NCBI GenBank assembly: GCA_944390315.1
Contig: CALXPO010000027.1
Span: 146,212-210,211 of the forward strand
Direction of reading: 5' to 3'
Length of the DNA stretch: 64,000 nucleotides
Source of the DNA: an uncultured Alphaproteobacteria bacterium
GTDB lineage: Bacteria; Pseudomonadota; Alphaproteobacteria; RF32; CAG-239
The position numbers and the translations under genes are program-made. Shown here in pieces: positions 27,240 through 36,813 of this stretch; the first letter of the stretch is position 1, and every line of letters begins with the position of its first letter. Under the pieces are notes generated by a model that saw only the letters and a program-made list of their open reading frames with translations, was not told where the DNA came from and did not search any database.

Positions 27240-27998
27240 GTGACTTTTATACGTTCTTGGTTGGGAACAATCTGGATTTATTTCTGGATTGCTTTCGGGG
27301 TAATTTTAACCTGCATTTTCGGTTGGTTCGTACCCCAAAAATGGGTTATTGTATTTTGGAATAAAGGGATGCTTCCGCTCGCGCTCTGGGGACTAAAAAT
27401 TTTCGGTGGTATCAGTATTGAAATCAGAGGTCGTCAATATATTAATCAGGAAAGAGCTATTTATGCCTGCAAGCATGAGTCTGCTATGGAAACTTATACC
27501 ATGACCAGTATCATTACCCGCGGTGTTATGATTTTGAAAAAAGAGCTGACATATATTCCGTTATTTGGTTGGGCGCAATGGTTGTACGGGCTTATCCCTG
27601 TTGATCGCGGAGCCGGTGCCAAGGCTATGAAAAAAATGTTGGTGGCGGCGCAAAAACGAGTTGAGCAAAATCGTCCTATTATTATCTTTCCCGAAGGGCA
27701 CAGAATGAAGCCAGGAACAACTCAAAAGTATAAACCGGGATTTTTATTTATGGCGCAAAATCTTAATTTGCCGATTATCCCTGTTGCTCTTAATACGGGA
27801 ATGTTTTGGCCGCGAAGTTCAACACATCATTTGCAGGGAAAAGTGATTATTGAATTTATGGAACCGATGATTGCCGGCAAAGATAAAAATGCTTTTATTG
27901 AAGAACTGCAACAGAAAATTGAGCAAAAGTGCGAGGAGCTTAATCAAGAAACTGTTAAAAATTATCCGGCAACTGCTAAAAATCTAGCTAAGAAATAG
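27240..27998 (+). CDS. plsC: 1-acyl-sn-glycerol-3-phosphate acyltransferase
   Basis: 252 aa from GTG 27240, chosen because AAAGGAGAA precedes it. Acyltransferase block I is KHESAMET, with His79 and Glu84 where HX4D is usual; the HX4E form is familiar in alphaproteobacterial PlsC. Block III is FPEGHRMKPG. One or two N-terminal membrane segments. Makes phosphatidic acid in phospholipid synthesis. Last gene of the ftsE-ftsX-DUF218-plsC unit. Confidence 0.93.
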   Translation: MTFIRSWLGTIWIYFWIAFGVILTCIFGWFVPQKWVIVFWNKGMLPLALWGLKIFGGISIEIRGRQYINQERAIYACKHESAMETYTMTSIITRGVMILKKELTYIPLFGWAQWLYGLIPVDRGAGAKAMKKMLVAAQKRVEQNRPIIIFPEGHRMKPGTTQKYKPGFLFMAQNLNLPIIPVALNTGMFWPRSSTHHLQGKVIIEFMEPMIAGKDKNAFIEELQQKIEQKCEELNQETVKNYPATAKNLAKK

Positions 27999-28002
27999 TT
28001 GC

Positions 28003-28041
28003 AAAAAAATACCGTTACTTCAAAAGCAACGGTATTTTTTA
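28003..28041 (+). terminator. Rho-independent terminator of the ftsE-plsC unit
   Basis: ATACCGTT (28009-28016) pairs with AACGGTAT (28028-28035), followed by T6. An A-run on the other side allows minus-strand use. Confidence 0.88.
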
Positions 28042-28060
28042 TGTCCTTGTCAAAACTTGG

Positions 28061-28423
28061 TTAAAATTTGTAATAAAGGCTCCTGAAAAAGACAGTGAGA
28101 AGTCTTGTTAACCAAGTTGCGGTAATTCCGCTCAGCGGATAACTAACGACGCACAGTAAGATAATCCATTTCGGCTGCTGCCAAAGAGCAATCAGTAACA
28201 GGGCGCCGCTCAAATTAATCAGTGCCAACAGGAATAGTAACATCGGTCGGCAACTTTCTAGGATTTTGACTTTTAATGCATTTGAAAACCAGTTTTTATC
28301 ATTTTTGCTGTTGTTGACAAAAGTAAAAACGGTGATGAAAATGATTGTGACCAGAATGGCCAAACTGCTGAAAAATGCAAATTTCATCAAAAATGTAAAA
28401 AAGTCGTAAAAATCAATTACCAT
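28061..28423 (-). CDS. Small membrane protein of unknown function
   Basis: 120 aa with three or four hydrophobic segments (about 10-34, 55-75, 78-96). No motif identifies it. It follows a similar-sized membrane protein gene on the same strand after 11 bases, so the two probably work together. Family not recognised. Confidence 0.6.
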   Translation of the reverse strand: MVIDFYDFFTFLMKFAFFSSLAILVTIIFITVFTFVNNSKNDKNWFSNALKVKILESCRPMLLFLLALINLSGALLLIALWQQPKWIILLCVVSYPLSGITATWLTRLLTVFFRSLYYKF

Positions 28424-28434
28424 AATAATTTATT

Positions 28435-28878
28435 TTAATATTTGTATTTGCGCCTTTTAACTTTTTGCAGTATTTCGGGGATGTAATTAACGCAGGCAAT
28501 AATACCGCGAATTATTGCCAATAAAATCAGAATTGAGATTTGAACAACTATTTTCCAGATAAAATATGATGCAAAAACGGTGACAAGTAAGGTTAAATAC
28601 CACCAATTGCTGATTTGTTGATTGTACAACCACCAAAAAAGTATGACGCTCGGCGATAACAAAAGCGGCAAAAACTCGCCCAGAGAATAACAAGGGTTTT
28701 CAATCTCAATCCACCAATTGTTCGTGTCGAGATTGAGATCGGTTTCACAAGCAATGCATAGCAATGTTAAAAAGATCAAACCTAACGTAAAGGTAGCGGC
28801 TACATAGAGCGATAAAAACATTGTTATTTCAATAAACGTATCCATAGTAAAAATAATTTTTAAGACAGTAATAATCAT
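28435..28878 (-). CDS. Membrane protein of unknown function
   Basis: About 147 aa if started at the ATG at 28878; an in-frame TTG (28902) and a later ATG (28845) are alternatives and no ribosome site decides. Three or four membrane segments, Trp-rich in the middle (NNWWIEIE, WWLYNQQISNWWY), with a basic KVKRRKYKY end. It is paired with the next small membrane gene. Function unknown. Confidence 0.55.
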   Translation of the reverse strand: MIITVLKIIFTMDTFIEITMFLSLYVAATFTLGLIFLTLLCIACETDLNLDTNNWWIEIENPCYSLGEFLPLLLSPSVILFWWLYNQQISNWWYLTLLVTVFASYFIWKIVVQISILILLAIIRGIIACVNYIPEILQKVKRRKYKY

Positions 28879-28907
28879 AGAAAAAGGCTGAATAAAAGTC
28901 AAATACT

Positions 28908-29447
28908 TTATCGTGTCAGAAAGATGAAACGGGTTATGCCGTATGTGCGTTCATCCATCATGGTAAGTTCCTTGGGGCATTTAAAAGGTTCATCTTTTGC
29001 AAGTTCCACTACGCAAATCGAATCAGTTGCAAGCCAGTTTTGTTTGATAAGCGAGGCTAAAGCTTTCTCGCTTAATCCTTTGTTGTAAGGGGCATCGAGA
29101 AAAATGATGTCATAAGTTTTTTGTGAATAGGGCAGGCGGGTAGCATCGGCTTTGAGCTGATTTATTTTTTTTTGTTCGTTTGGAAAAAGAGCAATATTGC
29201 GTTTGGCATCGGTTAAATCCAAGTCGACCATTGTTACCGCAGCAACGCCTCTTGAAACGGCTTCTAAGGCAAAAGCCCCGCTGCCGGTGAAGATATCGGC
29301 CAAGTGGATGTCTTTCCACTCTTTATCGAGCTTTGAGTATAAAATATTGAATACCGCTTCGCGTGACTGATCCGAGGTCGGGCGAATATTGGTTGAACGT
29401 GGGGAAAGCAATTTTTTCCCGCGATAAAGTCCTCCGATGATTCTCAT
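28908..29447 (-). CDS. rsmD: 16S rRNA (guanine-966 N2) methyltransferase
   Basis: 179 aa. The RsmD opening MRIIGGLYRGKKLLSP, RPTSDQSREAVFNIL, the SAM-binding strand DIFTGSGAFALEAVSRG and the catalytic LDAPY motif (D/NPPY type) are all visible. Methylates the small-subunit rRNA. Its start overlaps the stop of the upstream pseudouridine synthase gene by 4 bases, a common pairing in bacteria. Confidence 0.95.
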   Translation of the reverse strand: MRIIGGLYRGKKLLSPRSTNIRPTSDQSREAVFNILYSKLDKEWKDIHLADIFTGSGAFALEAVSRGVAAVTMVDLDLTDAKRNIALFPNEQKKINQLKADATRLPYSQKTYDIIFLDAPYNKGLSEKALASLIKQNWLATDSICVVELAKDEPFKCPKELTMMDERTYGITRFIFLTR

Positions 29448-30166
29448 AACTTAAACTTTTCGCCGAGTTGTTCTTTTAAGACTTTTTGCGGTACTTCTTT
29501 GACTTCTCCTTTGTGCAGACCTCCCAATTGAAATGGACCATAAGACAAGCGGATGAGACGAGCCACTTCTAGACCGATATATTTCATCAGTCGGCGGATT
29601 TCTCGATTTTTACCTTCTTGCAAAGTTATGGTCAGCCAGGTATTGGTTCCCTGAGATTCGCCGAGGACAATTTTTACGGGACCGTAGGAAACGCCGTCAA
29701 TGGTGACACCGCCGGCCAAAGAATCGATTTTTGCTTGACTGATGTGTCCGTGAACTTTGACTTTATAACGGCGGCTCCAGCCATTTTGCGGCAGCTCAAG
29801 GGTGCGAGAAAGTTCTCCGTTGTTGGTCAACAAAAGCAGTCCTTCGGAATTTAGGTCAAGTCTGCCGACGGAAATAACACGAGGCATTCCCTCGGGTAAA
29901 TTGTCAAAAACAGTCGGTCTGTCCGAAGTGTCTTTGTGAGTTGTCAGCAAGCCGACAGGTTTGTAATATAACCATAGACGCGTACTTTCAATGGCAGGCA
30001 ATTTTTCACCGTCAATCAGAATTTTTTCAGTTCCCTCTACATTAAAGGCCGGGGAGTCAACAATTTCCCCGTTTACCGTAACACGTTTTTGATTAATCAA
30101 TTCTTCTGCTGCGCGGCGAGAACATACGCCGGAGCGGGCAATAAATTTTGCAATTCTTTCGCTCAT
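29444..30166 (-). CDS. RsuA/RluB-family rRNA pseudouridine synthase
   Basis: 240 aa from the ATG at 30166, which has AAGGAAAAA upstream; the frame runs on further without a ribosome site. N-terminal S4 RNA-binding domain (MSERIAKFIARSGVCSRRAA). Catalytic segment SVGRLDLNSEGLLLLTN, with the conserved Asp, and the C-terminal EGKNREIRRLMKYIG. RluB, RluE and RsuA cannot be told apart safely; RluB is the likeliest by length. Coupled to rsmD. Confidence 0.92.
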   Translation of the reverse strand: MSERIAKFIARSGVCSRRAAEELINQKRVTVNGEIVDSPAFNVEGTEKILIDGEKLPAIESTRLWLYYKPVGLLTTHKDTSDRPTVFDNLPEGMPRVISVGRLDLNSEGLLLLTNNGELSRTLELPQNGWSRRYKVKVHGHISQAKIDSLAGGVTIDGVSYGPVKIVLGESQGTNTWLTITLQEGKNREIRRLMKYIGLEVARLIRLSYGPFQLGGLHKGEVKEVPQKVLKEQLGEKFKL

Positions 30167-30226
30167 TTTTAATTTTTCCTTGATAAATTTTTGCCTATAA
30201 TAAAAAAAATCGAGAGAAAAATAAAG

Positions 30227-30694
30227 ATGAATCCGCAAGATTATATGAAAATTGCCTTAAAAGAGGCTGAAAAGGCTTTTAAGGAGGATGAAGTTCCCAT
30301 CGGAGCCGTGGTGGTTAATCCGCAAACGGGTGAAGTGATTGCACGCGCGCATAATCTTAGTGAACATGGTAAAGATGCTTTGGCTCATGCCGAAATCGAA
30401 GTTATGCGGAAAGCATGTAAAAAACTGAAACAAAAACGCCTTTGGGGGCTTGATTTGTATGTAACGCTTGAGCCTTGTACCATGTGTGCGGCGGCCGCTT
30501 CGATGATGAGAATCGAAAAAATCTATTTCGGCGCTACCGATGTTAAAGGCGGAGCAATCGAAAGCGGGGTTAGGTTTTATGAACAGCCGACCTGCCATCA
30601 TCGTCCTGAGGTTATCAACGGAATTTTGGCGGAGGAAGCCGCGACATTGCTCAAAAAATTTTTTAGGCAAAAAAGAAATAAGTTATCAACATAG
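30227..30694 (+). CDS. tadA: tRNA-specific adenosine deaminase
   Basis: 155 aa from ATG 30227 (the frame opens earlier, but this start gives the family N-terminus). Zinc site: His54 and Glu56 in AHAEIEV, and Cys84 and Cys87 in EPCTMCAAA. KIYFGATDVKGGAIESG and GVRFYEQPTCHHRPEVINGI are typical of TadA, which converts A34 to inosine in tRNA-Arg. Divergent from the pseudouridine synthase; their 5' regions share about 60 bases. Confidence 0.95.
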   Translation: MNPQDYMKIALKEAEKAFKEDEVPIGAVVVNPQTGEVIARAHNLSEHGKDALAHAEIEVMRKACKKLKQKRLWGLDLYVTLEPCTMCAAAASMMRIEKIYFGATDVKGGAIESGVRFYEQPTCHHRPEVINGILAEEAATLLKKFFRQKRNKLST

Positions 30695-30759
30695 CCGTAT
30701 TTTTATGGACAAAAAAATAATCGCCTTTTAAACTCTATCCATATTAGGGAGGGTATGTT

Positions 30760-31266
30760 ATGAAATTTGTTGAAACCGTTTTTACAAAAATTCCTCCCGA
30801 AGTCAGAAAACATCATCGCCGTTTCTTTGAACGACATGTGCGAAAAATGTTTATCAAATATTTAGCCTATACCAACCAGTTTGACGGCGTTCTGACCGAA
30901 AAAGAAATCGAACAGGCTAAATTGGGTTATTTGCCGGCGGATTTGGACGTACACCATATTTTTCCGATTGCGGGCAATGCTTCAGACGATGTGAATTCTT
31001 TTACGAATCTATCCGTTTTGCATAAAACAACGCATGTTAAAATTAATAAAGAAATTTTTGCACCTCAACTTAAAGAAATAGATAAATTACCCGATGGTTC
31101 CGATATTGTGATTATCATCCCCATTTTTGATGCTGTCGATGCCGAAGGTATTTTACGTGCAAGATTGGAGATGAAACATAAACATCAACATAAGCAAAAA
31201 GGCAATACATCAAACTCCGTTGACCTTGCTCTTCTTTTACAAGCATCCAAAACCAGACTTGCTTGA
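30760..31266 (+). CDS. HNH-type nuclease-like protein
   Basis: 168 aa. The HNH core is complete: LDVHHIFP (His65, His66), then FTNLSVLHKTTH with Asn83, and His92 followed by Asn96. The N-terminal 60 residues are basic and helical and could bind DNA; the C-terminal tail is His/Lys-rich. No restriction subunit, methylase or toxin partner is adjacent. GGGAGG lies 8 bases upstream of the ATG. The role is unknown. Confidence 0.8.
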   Translation: MKFVETVFTKIPPEVRKHHRRFFERHVRKMFIKYLAYTNQFDGVLTEKEIEQAKLGYLPADLDVHHIFPIAGNASDDVNSFTNLSVLHKTTHVKINKEIFAPQLKEIDKLPDGSDIVIIIPIFDAVDAEGILRARLEMKHKHQHKQKGNTSNSVDLALLLQASKTRLA

Positions 31267-31321
31267 AAATAGGTCTTTAATGCTTATTTAGAGTCTGTTG
31301 TTTAATAAGCAGGAGAAAAAG

Positions 31322-31729
31322 ATGAATAAGTTAAGTTTGGCGCTGGTTGCGTTGTTCGTTTTGGAAGGCTGTGCTACCGAAGCAAAGTATAATAAAGAGT
31401 TGGAAAGTTTTGTAAATCAACCGGTTGAAAATGTTGAAGCAAAATTTGGCAAACCTTCGGCCGTTAAAATGCTTGATGATGGTAGTGAAGTTATCAGCTA
31501 TACCAAGGTCGATCAGACATATATTCCTTCCGAATATTACCTTTACGGTGATACTTTTATCCCCGGTCAAGAGGTGGTTTATTCTCCGTTTAACGGTGAC
31601 TACGATTTTTATCCGTTTGAACAGAGCTTTGGCTATACGGTAGAGTTTGTCTGCCAGACCTCATTTTTAGTCGACAAAGGAATTGTAAAGGCATGGAGAT
31701 GGAAAGGAAATAATTGCGTCGCCGATTAA
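31322..31729 (+). CDS. Small lipoprotein of unknown function
   Basis: 135 aa from ATG 31322, which follows GCAGGAGAAA. Signal peptide ends at lipobox LEGC (acylated Cys17). The segment FVNQPVENVEAKFGKPSAVKM is a pattern seen in small SmpA/OmlA-like periplasmic lipoproteins. The C-terminal half has aromatic strands (YYLYGDTF, YDFYPFEQSFGY) and two Cys (FVCQTS, NNCVAD), a possible disulfide. Monocistronic as far as can be seen. Confidence 0.82.
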   Translation: MNKLSLALVALFVLEGCATEAKYNKELESFVNQPVENVEAKFGKPSAVKMLDDGSEVISYTKVDQTYIPSEYYLYGDTFIPGQEVVYSPFNGDYDFYPFEQSFGYTVEFVCQTSFLVDKGIVKAWRWKGNNCVAD

Positions 31730-31803
31730 TCTTTTCTGATGTAACCAAATATTAACAAAATTTGTCTAAAATCCGGTTCTGTAATGGGGGCAAGAGTCGG
31801 AAA

Positions 31804-32115
31804 ATGGATTTTTGGTTTGAAATTAAAAGCAGATTAAAAAATTCTGGATTGTATATCATTTATACTCTGGTAATATGCTATTTCGGTTTTTATGCTTTTT
31901 ACGGAGAACGAGGGATTCGCAAGTATTTGTATTTGCGTCATGAAGTCCAGTATGCCCGAGAATTGGCAGAGCAATATAAGGCTAAAAAAGAATATTTGCA
32001 AACGGAAGTTAAAAGACTTTCGCCGGATGGTTTGGATTTGGATTTGTTGGACGAAAGAGCCAGAATCGTGCTCAATTTTGTCGGAGATGACGAATTCGTT
32101 CTTTTAGACGAATAA
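31804..32115 (+). CDS. ftsB: FtsB/DivIC-like septum formation protein
   Basis: 103 aa from ATG 31804. One membrane segment (about 14-34), followed by the GERGIRKYLYLRHEVQYARE coiled coil and the DLDLLDERARIVLNFVGDDEFVLL ending typical of alphaproteobacterial FtsB-like proteins (DivIC family). It links FtsL and FtsQ in the divisome. In many alphaproteobacteria it sits beside eno and pdhA; here eno is 26 kb away. Confidence 0.85.
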   Translation: MDFWFEIKSRLKNSGLYIIYTLVICYFGFYAFYGERGIRKYLYLRHEVQYARELAEQYKAKKEYLQTEVKRLSPDGLDLDLLDERARIVLNFVGDDEFVLLDE

Positions 32116-32233
32116 CAAATTTTAAAACCAAAATGCCAGGTATAAAAAAAATCTGTATTTTTAAAAATTTTTTGCTATATTAGTTAACGTTTCGTTAACT
32201 GGATTTGTTCCGACTGTATGGTAATGAAGTTTT

Positions 32234-33457
32234 ATGAAAAAAATTAAAAAGAAATCACCTGCACCTATGCGCTATGCCGCAAAGGAACCTTTTTTTTCAC
32301 CGAAGGAAATTATTTTTCGCAGCAACGGTCGTGCAAAGGTGTTTACTATCTCCTCAAAAATGCAGGTCATTTTATTGTGCTTAATTGCTTTCGTCGGAGC
32401 ATGGAGTTTTTATTATTATCATATGTACCGCCGATCAGATTTAATTATTGTGGAAAAAAATAATGAACTGATTGAAGCAAGAGATGCTTATGTCGATTTG
32501 GTCGGTGATTTTGTGGCTTTGCAATCTAACATCGCCGATATGATAAAAACTTTGGAAAATGCCAAAACATCGGAACTCAATCTCGGACAATATCAAAAAC
32601 AAGCCTCTTTGGTTGAGGATAGAATTAAACAAATCACAACTCAGGTCGAGTGGATTAATCAGGAAAAATTAGCGGAAAAAGCCAGCCTGAACGAACTATC
32701 TCTGCAAAGAGATATTGCCCTTTCCGAAAGAGACAGGCTTAAAGAACAAGTGTCTGAGTTGCAAAAAGCCGTCGATGATATTAAAGAAGCTGAAAACGAA
32801 GTCCTCAATAAAGTCGCCAAAATTGCTGAAAAAGAAGTCGCTAAAATTAAAAGTGCGGTCAAGGAGATTAATCTTCCTTTGAAAAAGAAAGGACTCTATT
32901 TTAACATATTTGCAAATGATAAACGTAAGGCCGGTGTCGGCGGTCCTTATATTCCTAATGATAATTCTTTCCTGAAAGACAAGGAAATCAGCGATAAAAT
33001 CAGTCAGATTTTTATGAATGTTGATGATTTGGAATATTATAAAGAAGTCCTAAATTCGGTTCCTATTGGAAAACCGGTGTGGAGCTTTTGGGTGTCTTCT
33101 CCTTATGGTTGGCGCAGCGATCCTTTTCGTAAGACAAAAGTCTATCATAAAGGGATAGATATGGCTTCGCGGACAGGTAACAAAATTAAAGTTATGGCTA
33201 AAGGAAAAGTGATTCGAGCTGGAACAGCTTCGGGATATGGTAAATTGGTTGAAGTCGATCATGGCAACGGTTTTAAGACTAAGTATGGTCATATGAATAA
33301 AATTTATGTTGAAAAAGGACAATATGTTGAAGTCGGTGACGAATTAGGCGAGGTCGGAAATACCGGACGTTCAACCGGTCCGCATTTGCATTATGAAATT
33401 TTATATAAAGGACATGATGTTGATCCCATGCCCTTTATGAAAGCAAAAATATCTTAG
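32234..33457 (+). CDS. M23 peptidoglycan endopeptidase with coiled coil
   Basis: 407 aa. One membrane segment at about 38-57, a long coiled coil (about 70-215) as in EnvC/NlpD-like or MepM-like proteins, then a LytM domain (about 285-395). Its metal and catalytic residues are visible in HKGIDMA, YGHM and GPHLHYE. The complete zinc set suggests an active enzyme. Bactofilin follows after 24 bases, a pairing known in cell-shape systems. The N-terminal tail before the membrane segment is basic and cytoplasmic. Confidence 0.92.
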   Translation: MKKIKKKSPAPMRYAAKEPFFSPKEIIFRSNGRAKVFTISSKMQVILLCLIAFVGAWSFYYYHMYRRSDLIIVEKNNELIEARDAYVDLVGDFVALQSNIADMIKTLENAKTSELNLGQYQKQASLVEDRIKQITTQVEWINQEKLAEKASLNELSLQRDIALSERDRLKEQVSELQKAVDDIKEAENEVLNKVAKIAEKEVAKIKSAVKEINLPLKKKGLYFNIFANDKRKAGVGGPYIPNDNSFLKDKEISDKISQIFMNVDDLEYYKEVLNSVPIGKPVWSFWVSSPYGWRSDPFRKTKVYHKGIDMASRTGNKIKVMAKGKVIRAGTASGYGKLVEVDHGNGFKTKYGHMNKIYVEKGQYVEVGDELGEVGNTGRSTGPHLHYEILYKGHDVDPMPFMKAKIS

Positions 33458-33481
33458 ATATCATTATAATTGTGAGGAAAA

Positions 33482-33943
33482 ATGATGAAAAAATTGAAAA
33501 AAATGCTGTATTTGAAAATGGCCAGAGCCTTTGGCAACAGTAAAAGAAGTCATCAAGTCCCGACCATTATCGGCGAAACAACCAGAGTAACCGGTGATCT
33601 TAAAAGTAACGGTATTCTGCATGTCGATGGTTTTATTGAAGGGGATATCAATTGCGAAGAATTGGTTATCGGGGTGAAAGGAAACGTCATCGGTACGGTT
33701 AAAGCCCAAAGTATGTACTTGTATGGAACTTTGCAGGGTAAAGCCATAGCCGATAGTTTATTTATTGCAAAAACGGCAAAACTTATCGGCGATGCAACGC
33801 ATAATACAATTGCAATAGAGCCGGGGGCTTATATCGATGGTCATTGCATACGGGTACATTCCGATACGGCAACCGCTTCTTCATCTCAACCTACTGTCGT
33901 TCAAGCACCGAAAGTCGTGGCTAAAATTAAAGCGGTAAAATAA
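33482..33943 (+). CDS. Bactofilin
   Basis: 153 aa. The bactofilin (DUF583) beta-helix spans about 25-120, with SNGILHVDGFIEGDINCEE and LYGTLQGKAIADSLFIAKTAKLIGD, flanked by a basic N-terminus and a Thr/Ser/Val tail. Bactofilins polymerise without nucleotide and place cell-wall enzymes. Co-transcription with the M23 peptidase supports a local wall-shaping module. Confidence 0.93.
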   Translation: MMKKLKKMLYLKMARAFGNSKRSHQVPTIIGETTRVTGDLKSNGILHVDGFIEGDINCEELVIGVKGNVIGTVKAQSMYLYGTLQGKAIADSLFIAKTAKLIGDATHNTIAIEPGAYIDGHCIRVHSDTATASSSQPTVVQAPKVVAKIKAVK

Positions 33944-33946
33944 AAA

Positions 33947-34426
33947 ATGGCTCTTAAAAATAAAAAGGCGGATTTTATATCAACCGGTTTGGTGGCTCAA
34001 AACCGGCGGGCAAATTTTGATTATTTTATTAACGAAAAATTTGTTGCCGGTCTGGAATTGACCGGTACCGAAGTTAAGTCTTTAAGACTCGGTCATGCTA
34101 ATATTAATGATGCTTTCGGCATAGAAAAAAATAATGAGCTCTATATCTCAAATATGTTTATTGCCGAATATACCAATAAAGGTTATGAAAGCCATGCCGA
34201 AAAGCGTGACCGCAAATTGTTGCTCAAAAGAAGAGAAATCAATTCGATTATTTCCGCTTTGGCTAAAAAAGGAGCAACTTTGGTTGCCATACGCTTATTT
34301 TTTAATGAAAAAGGTCGGGCCAAACTTGAAGTCGGTTTGGGTACGGGCAAAAAGAATTTTGATAAGCGCGAAACAATAAAAACCAGAGATTGGAACAGAG
34401 AAAAAGCAAGAATTATGGCGAGATAA
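33947..34426 (+). CDS. smpB: SsrA-binding protein
   Basis: 159 aa. Canonical features: AQNRRANFDYFINEKFVAG, LTGTEVKSLR, the NDAFGIEKNNELYI region and the C-terminal KTRDWNREKARIMAR. Works with tmRNA in trans-translation. Starts 3 bases after bactofilin; the next gene starts 2 bases after its stop. No tmRNA gene was seen in this window. Confidence 0.96.
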   Translation: MALKNKKADFISTGLVAQNRRANFDYFINEKFVAGLELTGTEVKSLRLGHANINDAFGIEKNNELYISNMFIAEYTNKGYESHAEKRDRKLLLKRREINSIISALAKKGATLVAIRLFFNEKGRAKLEVGLGTGKKNFDKRETIKTRDWNREKARIMAR

Positions 34427-34428
34427 CA

Positions 34429-34791
34429 ATGGGATTTTTAAGCGTTTTTTTAGGCGGTGGCTTAGGGGCATCGCTCAGATGGTTGGTGACTTCCAAAATT
34501 CATTATCACTGGGGAACAATGGTTGTTAATGTGTTGGGAGCTTTGTTAATCGGTGCTTTGTATGGTTATATTTCAACTAAAACGACTCTCAGACCCGAAA
34601 TAAAATTGTTTGTGATGACGGGACTTCTCGGCGGTTTTACGACATTTTCGACCTACTTGCTTGATTTTGCCCTATTGTGTGAAAAAGAAAACTTTTTAGA
34701 GGCGGCAACTTATTTGTTGCTGTCTGTCGTTGTCGGTTTGTTGGTCTTGTTTGCCGGTATTCGCTTGAGCCATTTTGTTTTTACGGCTTGA
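34429..34791 (+). CDS. crcB: Fluoride channel Fluc/CrcB
   Basis: 120 aa from ATG 34429; an earlier start would overlap smpB. Four membrane segments. Family motifs: GGLGASLRW, VNVLGALLIG, and GFTTFSTYLLD, with the conserved Asn, and the Thr/Phe residues of the fluoride path. It exports fluoride by passive conduction as a dimer. No fluoride riboswitch is apparent, and expression is probably tied to smpB. Confidence 0.93.
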   Translation: MGFLSVFLGGGLGASLRWLVTSKIHYHWGTMVVNVLGALLIGALYGYISTKTTLRPEIKLFVMTGLLGGFTTFSTYLLDFALLCEKENFLEAATYLLLSVVVGLLVLFAGIRLSHFVFTA

Positions 34792-34792
34792 A

Positions 34793-36802
34793 TCAGCCGC
34801 CGTTGACAAAAATAGTATTATCATAGGTTCTCATTGCCAAAAGCTCGAGAGCCTTTATTTTATCTCTGTAAATAACGGCTTGTTCAAATTCGAGATTTTG
34901 TGCCGCCTCTTTCATCAGTTTGGTCAGTTCTTTGATTTGTTTTTCAATATCATCGGCGTTGCCGGCGGCTCCGGCTTTGTCATCGATATAGTCTGCCGCC
35001 GTCATTTCACTTAAGGTAGAGGATATGCTCTTCTTGACGGTTTTGGGGACGATGCCGTGGTCTAAGTTGTATTGAAGTTGTTTGCTTCGACGACGCTCGG
35101 TTTCACTTAAGGCTTCTTTGATTGAACCGGTTATCTTGTCGGCATAAAGAATCACGCGGCTGTCGGCATTGCGTGCGGCGCGACCGATGGTTTGAATAAG
35201 GGAGCGGGTGGAACGCAAAAAGCCTTCTTTGTCGGCATCTAAAATGGCGACCAGTGAACATTCCGGAATATCCAAGCCTTCACGCAGCAGGTTGATACCG
35301 ACCAAAACATCAAATACTCCCATGCGTAAGTCACGGATAATTTCAATACGTTCCAAGGTTTGAATGTCGGAGTGCATATAGCGTACCTTAATTCCGTTTT
35401 CGTTCAGGTATTCGGTTAAGTCTTCCGCCATTTTTTTGGTCAGGGTCGTGACCAAAACACGTTCCCCTTTGGCAATGGTTTGGCGACATTCTTCCATGAG
35501 GTCATCAATTTGATTTTCTATTCCGCGGATGAGGCAAACAGGATCGGGCAGACCAGTCGGACGAATAACCTGTTCGACAAAAACACCTTGAGTTTGCGCC
35601 ATTTCCCAATCTCCGGGAGTCGCGGAAACAAAAATCGTTTGCGGACGCATCTTGTCCCATTCTTCAAGTTTGAGCGGTCGGTTATCAAGGCAAGACGGCA
35701 GACGAAATCCATATTCGGCAAGTGTGCTTTTCCGACTGCGGTCGCCATTGTACATTCCGCCGATTTGCGGTACCGATATATGGCTTTCATCAATAAAAAG
35801 CAAAGCATCGGGCGGTAGATATTCAAATAAGGTCGGCGGTGGTTCTCCGGGAGCTCTGCCGGTCAGGTAACGCGAATAGTTTTCAATGCCTTTGCAGTGT
35901 CCGGTTGTTTCCAGCATTTCCAAATCAAAACGCGTCCGTTGTTCCAAACGTTGTGCTTCTAGCAATTTGTTATGTTCGCGAAAATATTCCAACCTCGGTT
36001 GCAGTTCCTGTTTGATGCGAGAAATGGCTTGCGACAAAGTCGGTCGCGGCGTAACATAGTGACTGGCCGGATAAACGACGGCTTTGTCCAAAGGAGCCGT
36101 TTTTTTGCCGGTCAGCGAATCAAATTCGTAAATATCTTCGATTTCATCTCCGAAAAAGGAAATACGCCAGGCCCTGTCTTCCAAGTGAGCCGGAAAAATA
36201 TCCAAAGTGTCCCCTTGGACGCGAAAAGTACCGCGGACAAAATTGAGCTGATTTCTTTCGTATTGAAGCTCTGCCAGTCTTTGATAAATATCCTGTGGTT
36301 CAACTTCGTCACCTTTTTTAAGTTCCAAGGTCATTGCCGAATAAGAAGCAACATCTCCCAAGCCGTAAATGCAGGATACGGAGGCGACAATAATTACGTC
36401 ACGATATTCCAAAATACTGCGGGTGGCGGCGTTGCGCATACGGTCAATTTGTTCGTTGATGGCGGAGTCTTTTTCGATGTAAGTATCGGTTTTGGGAATA
36501 TAGGCTTCCGGTTGATAATAGTCGTAGTAAGAAACAAAATATTCAACGTGATTATGGGGAAAAAATTCTTTCATCTCACTATATAACTGAGCCGCCAAAA
36601 TTTTATTCGGCGCCATAATCAATGCCGGTCTTTGGCTTTGTTCAATGACTTTAGCCATGGTAAAAGTTTTGCCCGAGCCGGTGACACCGAGCAAAACCTG
36701 GTTGCGCTCACCGTTTTTCAGTCCTTCGCATAGTTCTTTTATGGCTTGAGGTTGGTCTCCTGCCGGTTCAAAGGGACTTTCGACTTTAAATTCTTCGCTC
36801 AT
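34793..36802 (-). CDS. uvrB: Excinuclease ABC subunit B
   Basis: 669 aa. Walker [15 protein letters not shown] near residue 40, beta-hairpin [12 protein letters not shown], helicase motifs LLFIDESH and [19 protein letters not shown] and QTIGRAARN, and the C-terminal UVR (UvrC-binding) domain around residues 625-660. Only one base separates its stop from that of crcB, which is convergent. It is preceded on its strand by the flagellar genes (11-base gap). Confidence 0.98.
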   Translation of the reverse strand: MSEEFKVESPFEPAGDQPQAIKELCEGLKNGERNQVLLGVTGSGKTFTMAKVIEQSQRPALIMAPNKILAAQLYSEMKEFFPHNHVEYFVSYYDYYQPEAYIPKTDTYIEKDSAINEQIDRMRNAATRSILEYRDVIIVASVSCIYGLGDVASYSAMTLELKKGDEVEPQDIYQRLAELQYERNQLNFVRGTFRVQGDTLDIFPAHLEDRAWRISFFGDEIEDIYEFDSLTGKKTAPLDKAVVYPASHYVTPRPTLSQAISRIKQELQPRLEYFREHNKLLEAQRLEQRTRFDLEMLETTGHCKGIENYSRYLTGRAPGEPPPTLFEYLPPDALLFIDESHISVPQIGGMYNGDRSRKSTLAEYGFRLPSCLDNRPLKLEEWDKMRPQTIFVSATPGDWEMAQTQGVFVEQVIRPTGLPDPVCLIRGIENQIDDLMEECRQTIAKGERVLVTTLTKKMAEDLTEYLNENGIKVRYMHSDIQTLERIEIIRDLRMGVFDVLVGINLLREGLDIPECSLVAILDADKEGFLRSTRSLIQTIGRAARNADSRVILYADKITGSIKEALSETERRRSKQLQYNLDHGIVPKTVKKSISSTLSEMTAADYIDDKAGAAGNADDIEKQIKELTKLMKEAAQNLEFEQAVIYRDKIKALELLAMRTYDNTIFVNGG

Positions 36803-36813
36803 GATTGCTCCGA

